From assembly GCF_004342025.1 (NCBI RefSeq), contig NZ_SLWN01000008.1, forward strand, positions 295,569-359,568: a DNA stretch of 64,000 nt. Reading direction: 5' to 3'. Both the position numbers and the translations under genes were made by a program. The notes beneath the pieces were generated by a model that was not told the origin of the DNA, searched no databases, and saw only the letters and a list, made by a program, of their open reading frames with translations. Source of the DNA: Kribbella steppae (lineage in GTDB: Bacteria > Actinomycetota > Actinomycetes > Propionibacteriales > Kribbellaceae). Below are positions 17,307 through 26,366 of this stretch, in pieces (positions within the stretch are counted from its first letter, which is position 1; each line of letters opens with the position of its first letter).

Positions 17307-18128
17307 TCACCACCCGCTGCTCGGCGGCTGGGCGATCGGCTCGTCCGCCAGACGCAGCGTCATCGTCGTGTTCCCGATCCGCACGGTCGAGCCGTCGACC
17401 AGCTCGGCCTCGGTGCTCCGCCGTCCGTTCACCAGCGTCCCGTTGGTGGAACCCAGGTCGACCAGGACCACCCGGACACCGCCAGGACCCTCTGGCATCA
17501 GCCGGATCTCCGCATGCCGCCGGGACACACCCGGGTCGTTGATCTGGATGTCCGCGTCGGTACCGCGGCCGAGCACGACACCCGGGGGGTTGACCGGCCG
17601 GCGGCGGCCGTTCACCTCGAGCATCACCTGCGGGTGGCCGCGGCGCGGAGGCTGTTGCTGGGGCGGCGGTGGGGCGCTCTGCATCACTGTCTGGCCGTCG
17701 TTCGGCGGCACGTAGGGCTCCTGCTGGTAGGGCTGGGGCTGCGGACGGGGCCGTTGGGTCCCGACCGTGGCACTGACCACACGGAACTTACCCGTCGGCA
17801 GGTCGTCCTGCCGGGTCAGCGCGATCTCGATCGGACCGGAGAACGTGTACCGCTGGATGTCGGCATGGTCACGCAACTCGTTCGCCAGTTCGTGGTTCAG
17901 GGTCTGGCCGTAGGCGTCCAGGCGCTCGAAGTCGCCTGGCCCGAGTTCGATGGTGAAGTGATTCGGCACCAGCCGGCGGTCCCTGGACAGGATCCGCGCG
18001 GTGTTGTCGATCTCACGCTTGAGCGCCGCCGCCAGCTCGATCGGCTCGACGTCGCCCTTGAACGCACGCGCGAAGACACCGCTCACAATGCCCTCCAGAC
18101 GTCGCTCGAAGCGCTGCAGCGGTCGCAC
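17307..18128 (-). CDS. fhaA: FhaA, DUF3662 plus FHA domain protein
   Basis: 273 aa: N-terminal DUF3662 (about 1-115, FERRLEGIVSGVFARAFKGD), a short Pro/Gln-rich linker (about 135-170) and a C-terminal FHA domain (VNPPGVVLGRGTDADIQIND; VDLGSTNGTLVNGRR). The linker is much shorter than in mycobacterial FhaA. It binds phosphorylated MviN-type flippase and PknB and tunes peptidoglycan synthesis. First gene of the cluster; promoter presumably in 18129-18300. Confidence 0.94.
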   Translation of the reverse strand: MRPLQRFERRLEGIVSGVFARAFKGDVEPIELAAALKREIDNTARILSRDRRLVPNHFTIELGPGDFERLDAYGQTLNHELANELRDHADIQRYTFSGPIEIALTRQDDLPTGKFRVVSATVGTQRPRPQPQPYQQEPYVPPNDGQTVMQSAPPPPQQQPPRRGHPQVMLEVNGRRRPVNPPGVVLGRGTDADIQINDPGVSRRHAEIRLMPEGPGGVRVVLVDLGSTNGTLVNGRRSTEAELVDGSTVRIGNTTMTLRLADEPIAQPPSSGW

Positions 18129-18355
18129 GCCTCCTCCTCCACGGTCCGGTCGCCGGTTGGTGCCAACGATCCTGCTTGCCGTCCGGCGCCCTCAGCAGGC
18201 ACGCCGTACGTCGTCCGCCGGTCGTGGGCGGACACACCGGGTACGACGATCGATCGTATCGGGAGGTTCGACCCAACCCGCAATGTGAACGTTCCGTAGG
18301 ACCCGTGCTACTGTTCCTTCTCGGTTGCAGAAGACACTGTCAGATGCGATCAAGC

Positions 18356-18439
18356 GCGCGGGTGGCGGAATAGGCAGACGCGCACGGTTCAGGTCCGTGT
18401 GCCCGAAAGGGCGTGGGGGTTCAACTCCCCCCTCGCGCA
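18356..18439 (+). tRNA. tRNA-Leu (CAG)
   Basis: An 84-nt class II tRNA. Acceptor GCGCGGG pairs with CTCGCGC (one G-U), anticodon loop TTCAGGT gives anticodon CAG, long variable arm GCCCGAAAGGGC, T-arm GGGGGTTCAACTCCCCC. The 3' CCA is not encoded. Its position beyond fhaA matches leuT in M. tuberculosis. Confidence 0.96.
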
Positions 18440-18443
18440 CAAC

Positions 18444-18471
18444 AAGTCCCGGTCGACGACCGGGACTTTTT
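18444..18471 (+). terminator. Intrinsic terminator of tRNA-Leu
   Basis: AAGTCCCGGTC / GACCGGGACTT perfect 11-bp stem, 3-base loop, followed by a run of T, 5 bases after the tRNA. Confidence 0.92.
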
Positions 18472-18603
18472 GCATTCCGAGCGTTGCCTCCGGTGTGGCG
18501 ACTGTCACCCGGTCAGCGGGTGGTACGCCGGGTTCCGGGTGGGACCGAGCTTGTGTTCGTGGCGTTGGGGCGTTCTGTCGGCACGGGCTGAGACTGTAGG
18601 GCG

Positions 18604-19434
18604 ATGACGGGGATTCGGATTGCTATTGCTCAGCCCACCATCACGGCGGACGCTCGGGCGAACGGGAAGACGGTTCGTTCGCTGATGCGGAAGGCAGCCG
18701 GCGGGCGGGCTCGGCTGGTGCAGTTCCCCGAGGGCCTGCTGAGCGGGTACGCGAAGGAGCAGATCGCCGACTGGTCGGACGTTGACTGGGACGCGGTCTG
18801 CGACGAGCTCGAGCAGATCATGGCGCTGGCCGCGGAGCTGAAGCTCTGGGTCGTGCTCGGCTCGGCGCATCCGCTGACGCCGCCGCACCGGCCGCACAAC
18901 AGTCTGTACGTCATCTCCGACGCCGGCGAGCTCGTCGACCGGTACGACAAGCGGTTCTTGTCGAACACCGAGCTCAACCACTTCTACTCGCCCGGTTTCG
19001 ACCCGGTCGTATTCGACGTCGACGGCTACCGGTTCGGCTGCGTGATCTGTGTCGAGATCAACTTCCCGCACCTGTTCAGTCAGTACGAGCGGCTCGGCGT
19101 CGAGTGCCTGCTGCTGTCGGCGTACCCGGTCGACGCGGTCTTCGAGGTGAAGGCCCGCGCGCACGCCGCGATCAACTGCTACTGGGTCGCCATGTCGCTG
19201 CCCGCCCAGACCGTGGACCTGATGCCGTCCGGTCTGATCACCCCGGACGGCACCTACGCCGCCCAACTCGCCGGCAAGTCCGAGCTCACCATCACCACCA
19301 TCGACCGCGACGACCCGGCCCTGAAGGTCCCCCTCGCCCACGCCCGGCCCTGGCGCGCCACCGCTCTCAAAGGCGATATCTACCGCACCCGAGCCGTCGC
19401 CGACCCCCGCTCCAGCGACCGCACCACGCTCTGA
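18604..19434 (+). CDS. Carbon-nitrogen hydrolase (nitrilase superfamily)
   Basis: 276 aa. The Glu-Lys-Cys triad is visible in QFPEGLLSGY, RYDKRFLSN and FGCVICVEINFPHL. Length is that of the CN-hydrolase domain alone, as in amidases and omega-amidase-like enzymes rather than NAD synthetase. Cytoplasmic, no signal peptide. Substrate cannot be told from sequence. It is a single gene with no operon partner. Confidence 0.85.
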   Translation: MTGIRIAIAQPTITADARANGKTVRSLMRKAAGGRARLVQFPEGLLSGYAKEQIADWSDVDWDAVCDELEQIMALAAELKLWVVLGSAHPLTPPHRPHNSLYVISDAGELVDRYDKRFLSNTELNHFYSPGFDPVVFDVDGYRFGCVICVEINFPHLFSQYERLGVECLLLSAYPVDAVFEVKARAHAAINCYWVAMSLPAQTVDLMPSGLITPDGTYAAQLAGKSELTITTIDRDDPALKVPLAHARPWRATALKGDIYRTRAVADPRSSDRTTL

Positions 19435-19447
19435 TCGCTCTCCGTAG

Positions 19448-19690
19448 GGCCTGCCGTCGATCCGGATCGAGAACTTCCGCGACGGCATGGAGGACCACAA
19501 CCTGCTCGCGGCACTCCGGCAGGCCGTCGACCACGCGCCACCGGGTAGCGACCCGCGCATCATCGCCCACGCCGAGGACCTGCTGACCTCCCGGCAGGTT
19601 GTCACGAACCAGAGGAACTACGTCCGCGAACCGGCTGCCTACCAGGCGTGGCGCGGTCAGGTCGGCCGGGCGCTCGAACGGCTGACGTAG
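19448..19690 (+). pseudogene. C-terminal fragment of a DUF4091-type glycoside hydrolase-like gene
   Basis: The open frame has a stop at 19445 and reads LPSIRIENFRDGMEDHNLLA, matching the DUF4091 C-terminal motif (S-I-R-x-E-x-x-R-D-G-x-E-D-x-x-x-L). About 80 codons remain, with an internal ATG at 19487 but no evidence of a catalytic domain. It is probably the leftover of a deleted gene, unless a small ORF from 19487 is expressed. Confidence 0.6.
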
Positions 19691-19794
19691 CCCGGTCGGG
19701 GGACAGCCGAGGTCGGCCGCTGGATTGACGACGAGGTCAGCACCGGATGACAGAGTTGGCATCCAAGGGTGTGACCTGGAAGGAAGCCGGCGGT

Positions 19795-20553
19795 ATGGAG
19801 AGTGCGGCGTTCGAACTGGACGGTTTGACCAAGGTCTTCGGGTCGGAGACGGCGGTTGACGATCTGAGTCTTGCGGTGCCGAAGGGGTCGTTCTTCGGGA
19901 TGCTGGGACCCAACGGGGCCGGGAAGACGACCTCGTTGTCGATGGCGGTCGGGCTGCTGCGGCCGGACGCGGGTACGGCGAGGATCTTCGGGGTGGACGT
20001 GTGGGCCGATCCCACCCGGGCGAAGGCGTTGGTCGGCGTACTGCCGGACGGGCTCGGGATGCCTGAGCGGTTGACCGGGCGCGAGGTGCTCACCTATCTC
20101 GGGCTGCTGCGCGGTCTGCCGGCGGACGAGGTCGAGCGGCGTACGACGGAACTGCTCGAAGTGCTCGAGCTCGATCACGAGGACGGGAAGCAGGTGATCG
20201 GGTACTCGACCGGGATGCGGAAGAAGCTCGGCTTGGCTGTCGCGTTGCTGCACGCGCCGCGGCTGCTGGTGCTGGACGAACCGTTCGAGGCGGTCGATCC
20301 CGTGTCGGCGGCAACGATCCGGACCATCCTGAACAGGTTCATCGCCGGCGGCGGCTCGGTGGTGATGTCGAGTCACGTGATGGCGCTGGTCGAGCAGTTG
20401 TGTGACCGGGTGGCGGTCATCGCGCACGGGAAGGTTGTTGCCTCGGGCACCGTTTCCGAGGTGCAGGCGGGCGGCACCCTGGAGGACGCGTTCGTGTCGC
20501 TGGTCGGTGCCTCGACCCGTGGCGCGGAAGGGTTGTCATGGCTGTCGGCCTGA
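19795..20553 (+). CDS. ABC transporter ATP-binding protein
   Basis: 252 aa from ATG 19795, which has an AAGGAAG Shine-Dalgarno; ATG 19747 would add 16 residues. Walker A LGPNGAGKTTSLSM, signature YSTGMRKKLGLAVAL, Walker B LLVLDEPFEAVDP, H-switch SSHVMALVEQL. It resembles ABC-2-type exporters (CcmA/YbhF class). It overlaps the permease start by 16 bases, so the pair is one transporter. Confidence 0.9.
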   Translation: MESAAFELDGLTKVFGSETAVDDLSLAVPKGSFFGMLGPNGAGKTTSLSMAVGLLRPDAGTARIFGVDVWADPTRAKALVGVLPDGLGMPERLTGREVLTYLGLLRGLPADEVERRTTELLEVLELDHEDGKQVIGYSTGMRKKLGLAVALLHAPRLLVLDEPFEAVDPVSAATIRTILNRFIAGGGSVVMSSHVMALVEQLCDRVAVIAHGKVVASGTVSEVQAGGTLEDAFVSLVGASTRGAEGLSWLSA

Positions 20554-22364
20554 CCTACGCCACCTCGCAGACGCTGGTCCGGATGCGGCTGGCCGCGTTC
20601 CGGCACGCGCTGAAGGACCAGAACCGGCTGAGCTGGATCGGCACCGGCGCGTTCGCCGGCGTGGTGCTCGCCGGCGGGACGATCTGGGTGGCCGCCAAGG
20701 GCGATCTGGATGTGCTCGTCGTCGCTCTGGCGGTCTGGATGCTCGGCTGGATCGTCGGCCCGATGTTCGCCGGTGGCGGTGACGAGACGCTCAAGCCGGA
20801 GTACTTCAGCATGCTCCCGCTCACTCCCCGCACACTCTCTGCCGGACTTCTCACCGCCGCACTGGCCGGTGTCGCGCCAATCATCAGTCTGCTGGCGCTG
20901 CTGAGCCTCGTAGTCCTCGGCACTCAGCTGTCCGTCGCCGCGACCCTGATCGCCTTACCTGCTGTGGTTCTGCAGCTCCTGTGCTTCGTGCTGGCGTCCA
21001 GGCTCGCTGTTGCGGTGTACGGCGTACTCCTGCAGGTGCGGTCCGGCGCTGTACTCGCTGCAATCGTCAACGCGTTCATCCTGGCGTTCACTGCGCAGGG
21101 GTGGGCTCTGATCGTTGCCTTCGTGTCCACGGACGTGCAGGGCACCATGGCGAGCGGTGCACGTGTTGCGCCGTCCGGCTGGGGTCTGGTCGCAGTAGAG
21201 GCTGCTGGGCGTGGCGACTGGTTGCGGGTGCTCCTGGCCCTTGCAGGTCTTGCAGTACTTGCTGTGGTGATGTTCGTCGGCTGGTCCGCTCTCCTGGTAC
21301 GACGTACGACGGCCAGCCGCACCGGCCGCAAACCACGGCGGCTGCTGACTGCCACTGGTCCACGTGACGCGGCTGCAGCCAAGGAGATCCGGTCCTGGAC
21401 GCGTGACCTGCTCTACGGGCACCGTGCCGTGTTCGCGATCAGCTACGGCCTCTTCTTCTGCCTGATGCCGCTCGCTATCGGCTGGAAGGGCATGCTGCCG
21501 TGGGCCGGTCCGGCCGCTCTGGTGATGGCCGGGTCGATGGCGTCCAACCTGTACGGCTCGGACGGTACGGCGCTCTGGACGACCCTCATGACTCCTGGCT
21601 CGGCCGGGCCGGATGTCAGAGCTCGGCAGCGCGCGTTCCTGCTGGTGTTCGGGCCGCCGACCCTGCTGATCACTCTCCTCCTCACCTGGTGGTCGGGCTC
21701 CTCGAGTGCGTGGCCGCTCGTGCTGAGCGTGCTGCCGGCGCTTCTGGGCGGTGCGGCCGGTCTGGTCGTCGCCTGCTCGGTGTTCGCGGCTGTGCCGACG
21801 ACGGACGCGCACAAGCGGTCCGGCAACCCGCTCAACTCAGGTGAGAACGAGAGCGAGACCATGGGCATCGTCTGGGTGATGCTCATCCTGGTGTCGCTCA
21901 CGGCCGGCCCAGCACTCGGGGCAGCCCTGGCCTGGTCCTGGTGGGGCGTCGCGGTCGGCGTGGCATCCGGCGTACTGGCGTGGTGGTACCTCGGCCGACT
22001 AGCAGCCGTCCGCCTGGACCAGCGCGGCCCGGAGCTACTCACCCTCCTCAGGCACGGCCGCTCCACCACCGAGCAGGCCAAGAAGGCTGCCGTTCTCGAC
22101 CAGCTCCCCCGCTGGCGCCGTACCCTCGCCAACTACTGCCTAGGCTTCGGCGCCATCCCCCTCTTCCCCCAAGCCGTAGTCCCCGCCGTCTTCATCCTCA
22201 CCAACAACACCGACACCAAGTCCTGGTTCCTGGCCCTCCACCTGGAACCCCAATGGCACTGGCCCGTCATCATCGCCATGGCCGTACTAGGCCTGTCCAT
22301 GTACACCTACGGAGGCCTCACCTACCTCAACGCCAAGAAGAAGGTCGCGGCCAGCTCGACTTGA
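20538..22364 (+). CDS. ABC-2-like transporter membrane subunit
   Basis: 608-aa polytopic protein with roughly 14 hydrophobic segments and a cytoplasmic loop (AKEIRSWTRDLLYGHRAVFA). No Walker motifs. Genes of this size following an ABC-2 ATPase by overlap are exporter permeases; substrate unknown. The GC-rich hydrophobic segments are fully open on this strand and the 16-bp overlap with the ATPase supports it. Confidence 0.82.
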   Translation: MAVGLTYATSQTLVRMRLAAFRHALKDQNRLSWIGTGAFAGVVLAGGTIWVAAKGDLDVLVVALAVWMLGWIVGPMFAGGGDETLKPEYFSMLPLTPRTLSAGLLTAALAGVAPIISLLALLSLVVLGTQLSVAATLIALPAVVLQLLCFVLASRLAVAVYGVLLQVRSGAVLAAIVNAFILAFTAQGWALIVAFVSTDVQGTMASGARVAPSGWGLVAVEAAGRGDWLRVLLALAGLAVLAVVMFVGWSALLVRRTTASRTGRKPRRLLTATGPRDAAAAKEIRSWTRDLLYGHRAVFAISYGLFFCLMPLAIGWKGMLPWAGPAALVMAGSMASNLYGSDGTALWTTLMTPGSAGPDVRARQRAFLLVFGPPTLLITLLLTWWSGSSSAWPLVLSVLPALLGGAAGLVVACSVFAAVPTTDAHKRSGNPLNSGENESETMGIVWVMLILVSLTAGPALGAALAWSWWGVAVGVASGVLAWWYLGRLAAVRLDQRGPELLTLLRHGRSTTEQAKKAAVLDQLPRWRRTLANYCLGFGAIPLFPQAVVPAVFILTNNTDTKSWFLALHLEPQWHWPVIIAMAVLGLSMYTYGGLTYLNAKKKVAASST

Positions 22365-22395
22365 CGCATGCCGATATGGGCATATGATTGCGGTC

Positions 22396-22737
22396 ATGGC
22401 ACGAGCAGCGACGACGTCGGACGTCTTCAACGCGATCGCCGAGCCGCAGCGCCGGGAGATCCTGGTGCTGCTGCGGGCGGGTGAGCGGCCGGTGACCGAG
22501 TTGGCCCAGGAGCTGGGGATGACCCAACCGGGGGCGTCCAAACACCTGCGGGTGCTCCGGGAGGTCGGGCTGGTGCGGGACCGCAAGGCAGGCAAGCAGC
22601 GCCTGTACGGCCTTGACGCCCGCGGGCTGCGGCCGGTCCACGAGTGGACCGGCGGGTTCGAGCGGTTCTGGAACGAGAGTTTCGACCGGCTGGACACCTA
22701 CGTGCAGGACCTCAAGCAGACACGGCAGGAGGACTGA
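22396..22737 (+). CDS. ArsR-family winged-helix regulator
   Basis: 113 aa from ATG 22396 (ATG 22384 is an alternative). DVFNAIAEPQRREILVLLRA, then TELAQELGMTQPGASKHLRV and KAGKQRLYGLDARGL are a textbook ArsR/SmtB HTH and wing. No metal-binding cysteines, so not a classic metal sensor. ArsR-SRPBCC gene pairs are common in actinobacteria; the regulator likely controls its two downstream neighbours. Confidence 0.9.
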   Translation: MARAATTSDVFNAIAEPQRREILVLLRAGERPVTELAQELGMTQPGASKHLRVLREVGLVRDRKAGKQRLYGLDARGLRPVHEWTGGFERFWNESFDRLDTYVQDLKQTRQED

Positions 22738-22740
22738 CCG

Positions 22741-23247
22741 ATGACAGGAGCAAGGCAAGAAGCGCGGGCGGAGCCGGCGACGGCTGACCGCGAGATCGTG
22801 ATCTCCCGGGTCATCAGTGCCCCACGGGAGCTGGTGTTCGAGGCGTTCACCGAAGTCCGGCACCTGTCGCGATGGTGGGGACCGGAGGGGTTCACCACCA
22901 CCACGTGGTCCTTCGAGTTCCGCGTCGGCGGGGAGTGGGATTTCGTGCTGCACGGGCCGGACGGGACGGACTATCAGGAGTGGATCTCCTGGACCGAGAT
23001 CGCCCCGCCGGAGCGGATCGCGCTGCTGCACGGTGAATCCCGCGACGACCCGAACGCCTTCGAGTCGGTCCTGACGTTCGCGCCCGACGGTACGGCGACC
23101 CGGATCGAGATGCGCACGGTGTTCCCCACCAAGGAACTGCGCGACGAGGCGGTCGAGAAGTACCACGCGATCGAGGGCGGCCGGCAGACCCTGAGCAACC
23201 TGGCTGCCTACGTCACCGAGATCTCTCGGTTGGGAGCGGAGGACTGA
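22741..23247 (+). CDS. SRPBCC (AHSA1-type) START-like domain protein
   Basis: 168 aa. VISAPRELVFEAFTEVRHLS, RWWGPEGFTTTTWSFEFRVG and GTATRIEMRTVF mark the activator-of-Hsp90 ATPase 1-like SRPBCC fold, a hydrophobic ligand pocket. Directly follows the ArsR gene (3-base gap) and ends overlapping the RibD-like gene by one base. Ligand unknown. Confidence 0.9.
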   Translation: MTGARQEARAEPATADREIVISRVISAPRELVFEAFTEVRHLSRWWGPEGFTTTTWSFEFRVGGEWDFVLHGPDGTDYQEWISWTEIAPPERIALLHGESRDDPNAFESVLTFAPDGTATRIEMRTVFPTKELRDEAVEKYHAIEGGRQTLSNLAAYVTEISRLGAED

Positions 23248-23867
23248 TGGCCGGAAAGGTGTTCTTCGGCGTGTCGATGTCGCTGGACGGCTACATCGCG
23301 CCCGAATCCCTCGGGGACTTGATGGGGCAGCAGTGGATGGAACTGCAGGCATGGGTCTTCCCGCTGCGGTTCTTCCGGGAGAACCTGAAGCTCGGCGAGG
23401 GCGGCGAGGAAGGGCGTGACAACGACATCGCGCGGGAGACGTTCGAGCGCACCGGCGCTAGCGTGATGGGCAAGCGCATGTTCGACGCCGGCGAGCAGAT
23501 GTGGCCGGAGGAGGCGCCGTTCCACACGCCGGTCTTCGTCGTGACGCACGAGAAGCGGGACCCCTGGGAGCGGCCGGGTGGGACCACGTTCCACTTCGTC
23601 AACGACGGCATCGAGACCGCGCTCGACCAGGCCCGCGAGGCCGCCGGCGACCGGGACGTCCGCATCGCGGGCGGCGGCGCAACGATCCTGGAATACGTGA
23701 ACGCCGGCCTGATCGACGAGTTCACGATCGCGCTGTCGCCAGTGCTGTTCGGCTCCGGAATCCGCCTGTTCGAGGGCGTGGACGCGGGCCGCGTGGCCCT
23801 GGAGCCAGTCCGCGCGGAGTCCTCCCCGAGGGTGACGCACCTGACCTACGCCGTCCGGGAGCGGTAG
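23247..23867 (+). CDS. Dihydrofolate reductase-like (RibD C-terminal domain) protein
   Basis: 206 aa beginning MAGKVFFGVSMSLDGYIAPE, the hallmark of the RibD_C/YwjB-YyaP family; GASVMGKRMFDAGE, HFVNDGIETALDQAREAAGD and IAGGGATILEYVNAGLIDEF also fit. These are NADPH-binding reductases of unknown substrate, not biosynthetic DHFR. Third gene of the ArsR trio. Confidence 0.88.
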   Translation: MAGKVFFGVSMSLDGYIAPESLGDLMGQQWMELQAWVFPLRFFRENLKLGEGGEEGRDNDIARETFERTGASVMGKRMFDAGEQMWPEEAPFHTPVFVVTHEKRDPWERPGGTTFHFVNDGIETALDQAREAAGDRDVRIAGGGATILEYVNAGLIDEFTIALSPVLFGSGIRLFEGVDAGRVALEPVRAESSPRVTHLTYAVRER

Positions 23868-23919
23868 GCGCACGGCGGACGCGAAGGAACCCCAGGCACT
23901 TGACGCATCAACGCCAAGG

Positions 23920-25044
23920 TCACGGCCAGATGGACGTGATCCATTCGGGGTGGTCGATGAAGGGGTTTCGGTTGTGTTGGTAGGTGGTGTAGATGACTTC
24001 GTTGCGGCGTTTTTCGAAGGTGTCGGGTGGGTCGGCGGCGGCCCAGGCCTTCAGGACGGAGAGTTTGCCGATGTAGGGGGCGCTGCCGTTGTTGACCGAG
24101 TTGTTGGGCTCGAGGTTGGCGAAGCCGTCGTCACCTTCGTAGCGGACGGCCATGTAGAGGATCATCCGGGCGACGTCACCGCGGACGGCGGCACGCGGGG
24201 CGAAGGAGTCGGAGTCGACGGTGCAGCCGGAGCATTCGGAGACGGCTGAGCCGCCGTTGTCGAAGTCGAGGTTGCCGCGGGCCGCGTTCACCGAGACGTC
24301 CTCCGGGCGGAGGTGGTGGATGTCGGTGCCGGGGCCGGTCGCCGTACCGAAGTCGCCGTGGGACTTGGCCCAGACGTGCTCGCGGTTCCAGTCGTTCGGG
24401 TCGCCGCCGTTGGTGCTCTTGCTCTGGGACCGGCCGGAGTACAGCAGGATGACGTTGTTCGTGTTCGCCGGGTCCTGGTCAGTGTCCTTGAGCGCGTTCC
24501 ACACCTGGTCGTAGCTGAGCTTGGTCTGGTCCGAGATGATCGTGTGCAGCGCCGCCTTCAGGGCAGAACCGGTCTTGCCCTCGGTCCCGGCGTAGTAATC
24601 ACCCGGATCAGGCCCCGGATCCGACGAACCGCCGCCGCTGAACGCCGTCGTGTTCGTCAGCCCGGCGTGCGAGAAGTACGCGCCCAGCGTGCCGGTCACG
24701 GTGATCTTCTGCCCGACCAGTCCAGGGTTGCTCCGCAGCCCGTACGACGACCTGAACGCCGACGTGATCTGGACGTACAGCATGGACGACGTACTGGTCT
24801 GCGACGCCGAGTCCGCCAGTGCGAGCGCGTAGTCGTTCGGGAAGTTGCTCCGTACAACGGTGCTGGTGGCGGTCGGCTGACCGACCACGTAACCCGAGAC
24901 CGTCGCGGTGGACCCGTCCTGCCGGCCGATCGCCGTACTCACGGAGATGGGGGTGGCCGCCGACGTCGGCGTCACGCCGAAGCCGAGCAGCGTGAGGACG
25001 ACGCTGACGATCAGTACGGGCCGGAATGCGCGGGAACGAAGCAC
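23920..25044 (-). CDS. Secreted endonuclease I family nuclease with N-terminal OB-like domain
   Basis: 374 aa. Signal peptide at the N-terminus (VLIVSVVLTLLGFGVTPTSA). Residues about 35-140 resemble the YhcR/DUF6359 OB-fold (VSGYVVGQPTATSTVVRSNF). Residues about 155-370 form an Endonuclease_1 domain with the beta-beta-alpha-metal motif (WNREHVWAKSHGDFG, TDIHHLRPED, VNAARGNLDF). It degrades extracellular nucleic acid. Upstream on its strand are a terminator-like hairpin and about 230 bp of structured leader. Confidence 0.9.
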   Translation of the reverse strand: MLRSRAFRPVLIVSVVLTLLGFGVTPTSAATPISVSTAIGRQDGSTATVSGYVVGQPTATSTVVRSNFPNDYALALADSASQTSTSSMLYVQITSAFRSSYGLRSNPGLVGQKITVTGTLGAYFSHAGLTNTTAFSGGGSSDPGPDPGDYYAGTEGKTGSALKAALHTIISDQTKLSYDQVWNALKDTDQDPANTNNVILLYSGRSQSKSTNGGDPNDWNREHVWAKSHGDFGTATGPGTDIHHLRPEDVSVNAARGNLDFDNGGSAVSECSGCTVDSDSFAPRAAVRGDVARMILYMAVRYEGDDGFANLEPNNSVNNGSAPYIGKLSVLKAWAAADPPDTFEKRRNEVIYTTYQHNRNPFIDHPEWITSIWP

Positions 25045-25161
25045 GGCATCTCCCAGGGGCGGTTGGGGACCACTGCGTCGGGGTCAGTCTGCCCCGCCGA
25101 ACGGGCCACCGAACATCCGCGCGGGAAACGAGGCGGGAAACGAGGAGTGAAGAGTTGAGTC

Positions 25162-25202
25162 GGTGGGGCGGGGAGCGTGTGAGTGACGCTCGCCGCCCCA
25201 CC
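25162..25202. terminator. Strong stem-loop upstream of the endonuclease gene
   Basis: GGTGGGGCGG (25162-25171) and CCGCCCCACC (25193-25202) are perfect complements and enclose AGCGT/ACGCT. On the minus strand it sits 118 bases before the nuclease start, so it may act as an attenuator in the leader; it could equally end plus-strand transcription. Confidence 0.55.
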
Positions 25203-25209
25203 TAGGTGT

Positions 25210-25440
25210 ATGGGCCCCCATCAGGCCGCGACGAGCTGCCGCGGGCTGCTCTGCCCATCCACCAGTGAGGCGCTACTGGCGGGCAGCACCTCACCGACAA
25301 GGGGAGGGATCAGCCCCTCCGAAGCGGTGGCGTGGTGCGGACGCCGTTAACGGACCGTACTCAGTCCGGCACGCGTTGTCCACAGGTCCGAGCAGCCGTC
25401 TCACCCTACTGACGGGTCACTGAACAAGCAGCGGCCACCC
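25210..25440 (-). other. Gene-free structured leader with competing hairpins
   Basis: No ORF. Two alternative stems share bases: GTGAGGCGCT (25265-25274) with AGCACCTCAC (25285-25294, one mismatch), and a nested CTGCCC/GGGCAG (25251-25256, 25281-25286) plus CCAGT/ACTGG (25262-25266, 25275-25279) structure. They cannot form together. A single DnaA-box-like TTGTCCACA occurs near 25377. I matched no known riboswitch consensus. Confidence 0.4.
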
Positions 25441-25466
25441 TCTTGACAGCACCGGCCCTGCAGCGA

Positions 25467-26366
25467 TCAACGAACCAGTTGCGCCAGTACGGCGGCCGCC
25501 ACCGCCGCATCGGCCGCACCGATCCCGGTCAGATCGGCCACCGAGCGACGACCCCGCTCCATCCCGTCCCGCAGTACGGCGCCGATCGCAAGGTCCACGT
25601 CATCGGCCACGACCCCGGCCCGTACGGCGTTGCCGAAGTCACCGTGGTCGAGGCACTGCTCGTGATCGTCGGTCGCGACCACAGCCCCGGCGAACACCTC
25701 GACCGGAAGCTCGCCCTTCCCGGGCATATCGGTACCGATCCCGGTCACGTGCACAGCCGACCGGAACGCCGCGGACGGCAAGGCTTCCCGAGCGGCCGTC
25801 GTCGCGATCACACATTTCGCGCCGGCCAGCGCATCGGGCCGCGCATCGAGGCCGTCCGCCGCCAACGCCGCACAGAGTCCGTCCACAGCCGATGGTCGTC
25901 GGCCCCACACCTTGACCCGACGCAGCGGTCGCAACTCCCGCAACCACTGCACCTGCATCAGCGCCTGCTCACCAGTCCCGAGTACGGCGACCTCGTCCAC
26001 GTCGACCGGTGTCATCGCGTCGGTGATCAGCGCCCCCGCGGCCGCCGTACGCCAGGCCGTCAGCTTGCCCTCGTCGGCGAGCACTGCGGCCGGAGTGCCG
26101 TTGGTTGCGTCGACGACGAGCATCAGCCCGTTGTTGACCGACGCGAACGTGCTGGCGACCTTGACCACGAAGTACGGCGATCCCTCGACGTACCCGGCCT
26201 TCACGTGGCAGTCACCGGCGTGGGCCGGGAAGTCGAGCACCATCGGCGCCGGGACCGACGTACGACCCTCGGCGTGGGCGATCAGCGCGTGGCGGACCGC
26301 AGTGAAGACGAGCGACGGTGTGGCGACTCGGCTGATCTCCGCGAGCCCGATGACAGGCAGCGTCAT
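25467..26366 (-). CDS. Ornithine cyclodeaminase/mu-crystallin family dehydrogenase
   Basis: 299 aa from ATG 26366. FVVKVASTFASVNNGLMLVV, VDATNGTPAAVLADEGKLTA WRTAAAG region, and the Rossmann motif VAVLGTGEQALMQVQWLREL identify the OCD/mu-crystallin family, NAD(P)H-dependent imine/amino-acid dehydrogenases including DauB, alanine dehydrogenase and Sbn-type enzymes. ATGA overlap with the aminotransferase gene upstream and the DauR-like regulator at the operon head favour an amino-acid (possibly arginine-type) catabolic role. Confidence 0.85.
   Translation of the reverse strand: MTLPVIGLAEISRVATPSLVFTAVRHALIAHAEGRTSVPAPMVLDFPAHAGDCHVKAGYVEGSPYFVVKVASTFASVNNGLMLVVDATNGTPAAVLADEGKLTAWRTAAAGALITDAMTPVDVDEVAVLGTGEQALMQVQWLRELRPLRRVKVWGRRPSAVDGLCAALAADGLDARPDALAGAKCVIATTAAREALPSAAFRSAVHVTGIGTDMPGKGELPVEVFAGAVVATDDHEQCLDHGDFGNAVRAGVVADDVDLAIGAVLRDGMERGRRSVADLTGIGAADAAVAAAVLAQLVR

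Noticed and set aside
19747..19795. N-terminal extension of the ABC ATPase from ATG 19747
   Set aside because: The first 16 residues show no family match and ATG 19795 has a better Shine-Dalgarno; kept only as an alternative start.
25210..25440. c-di-AMP (ydaO), cobalamin or T-box riboswitch
   Set aside because: I looked for the conserved core blocks of these classes and did not see them; the stems alone do not justify a class name.
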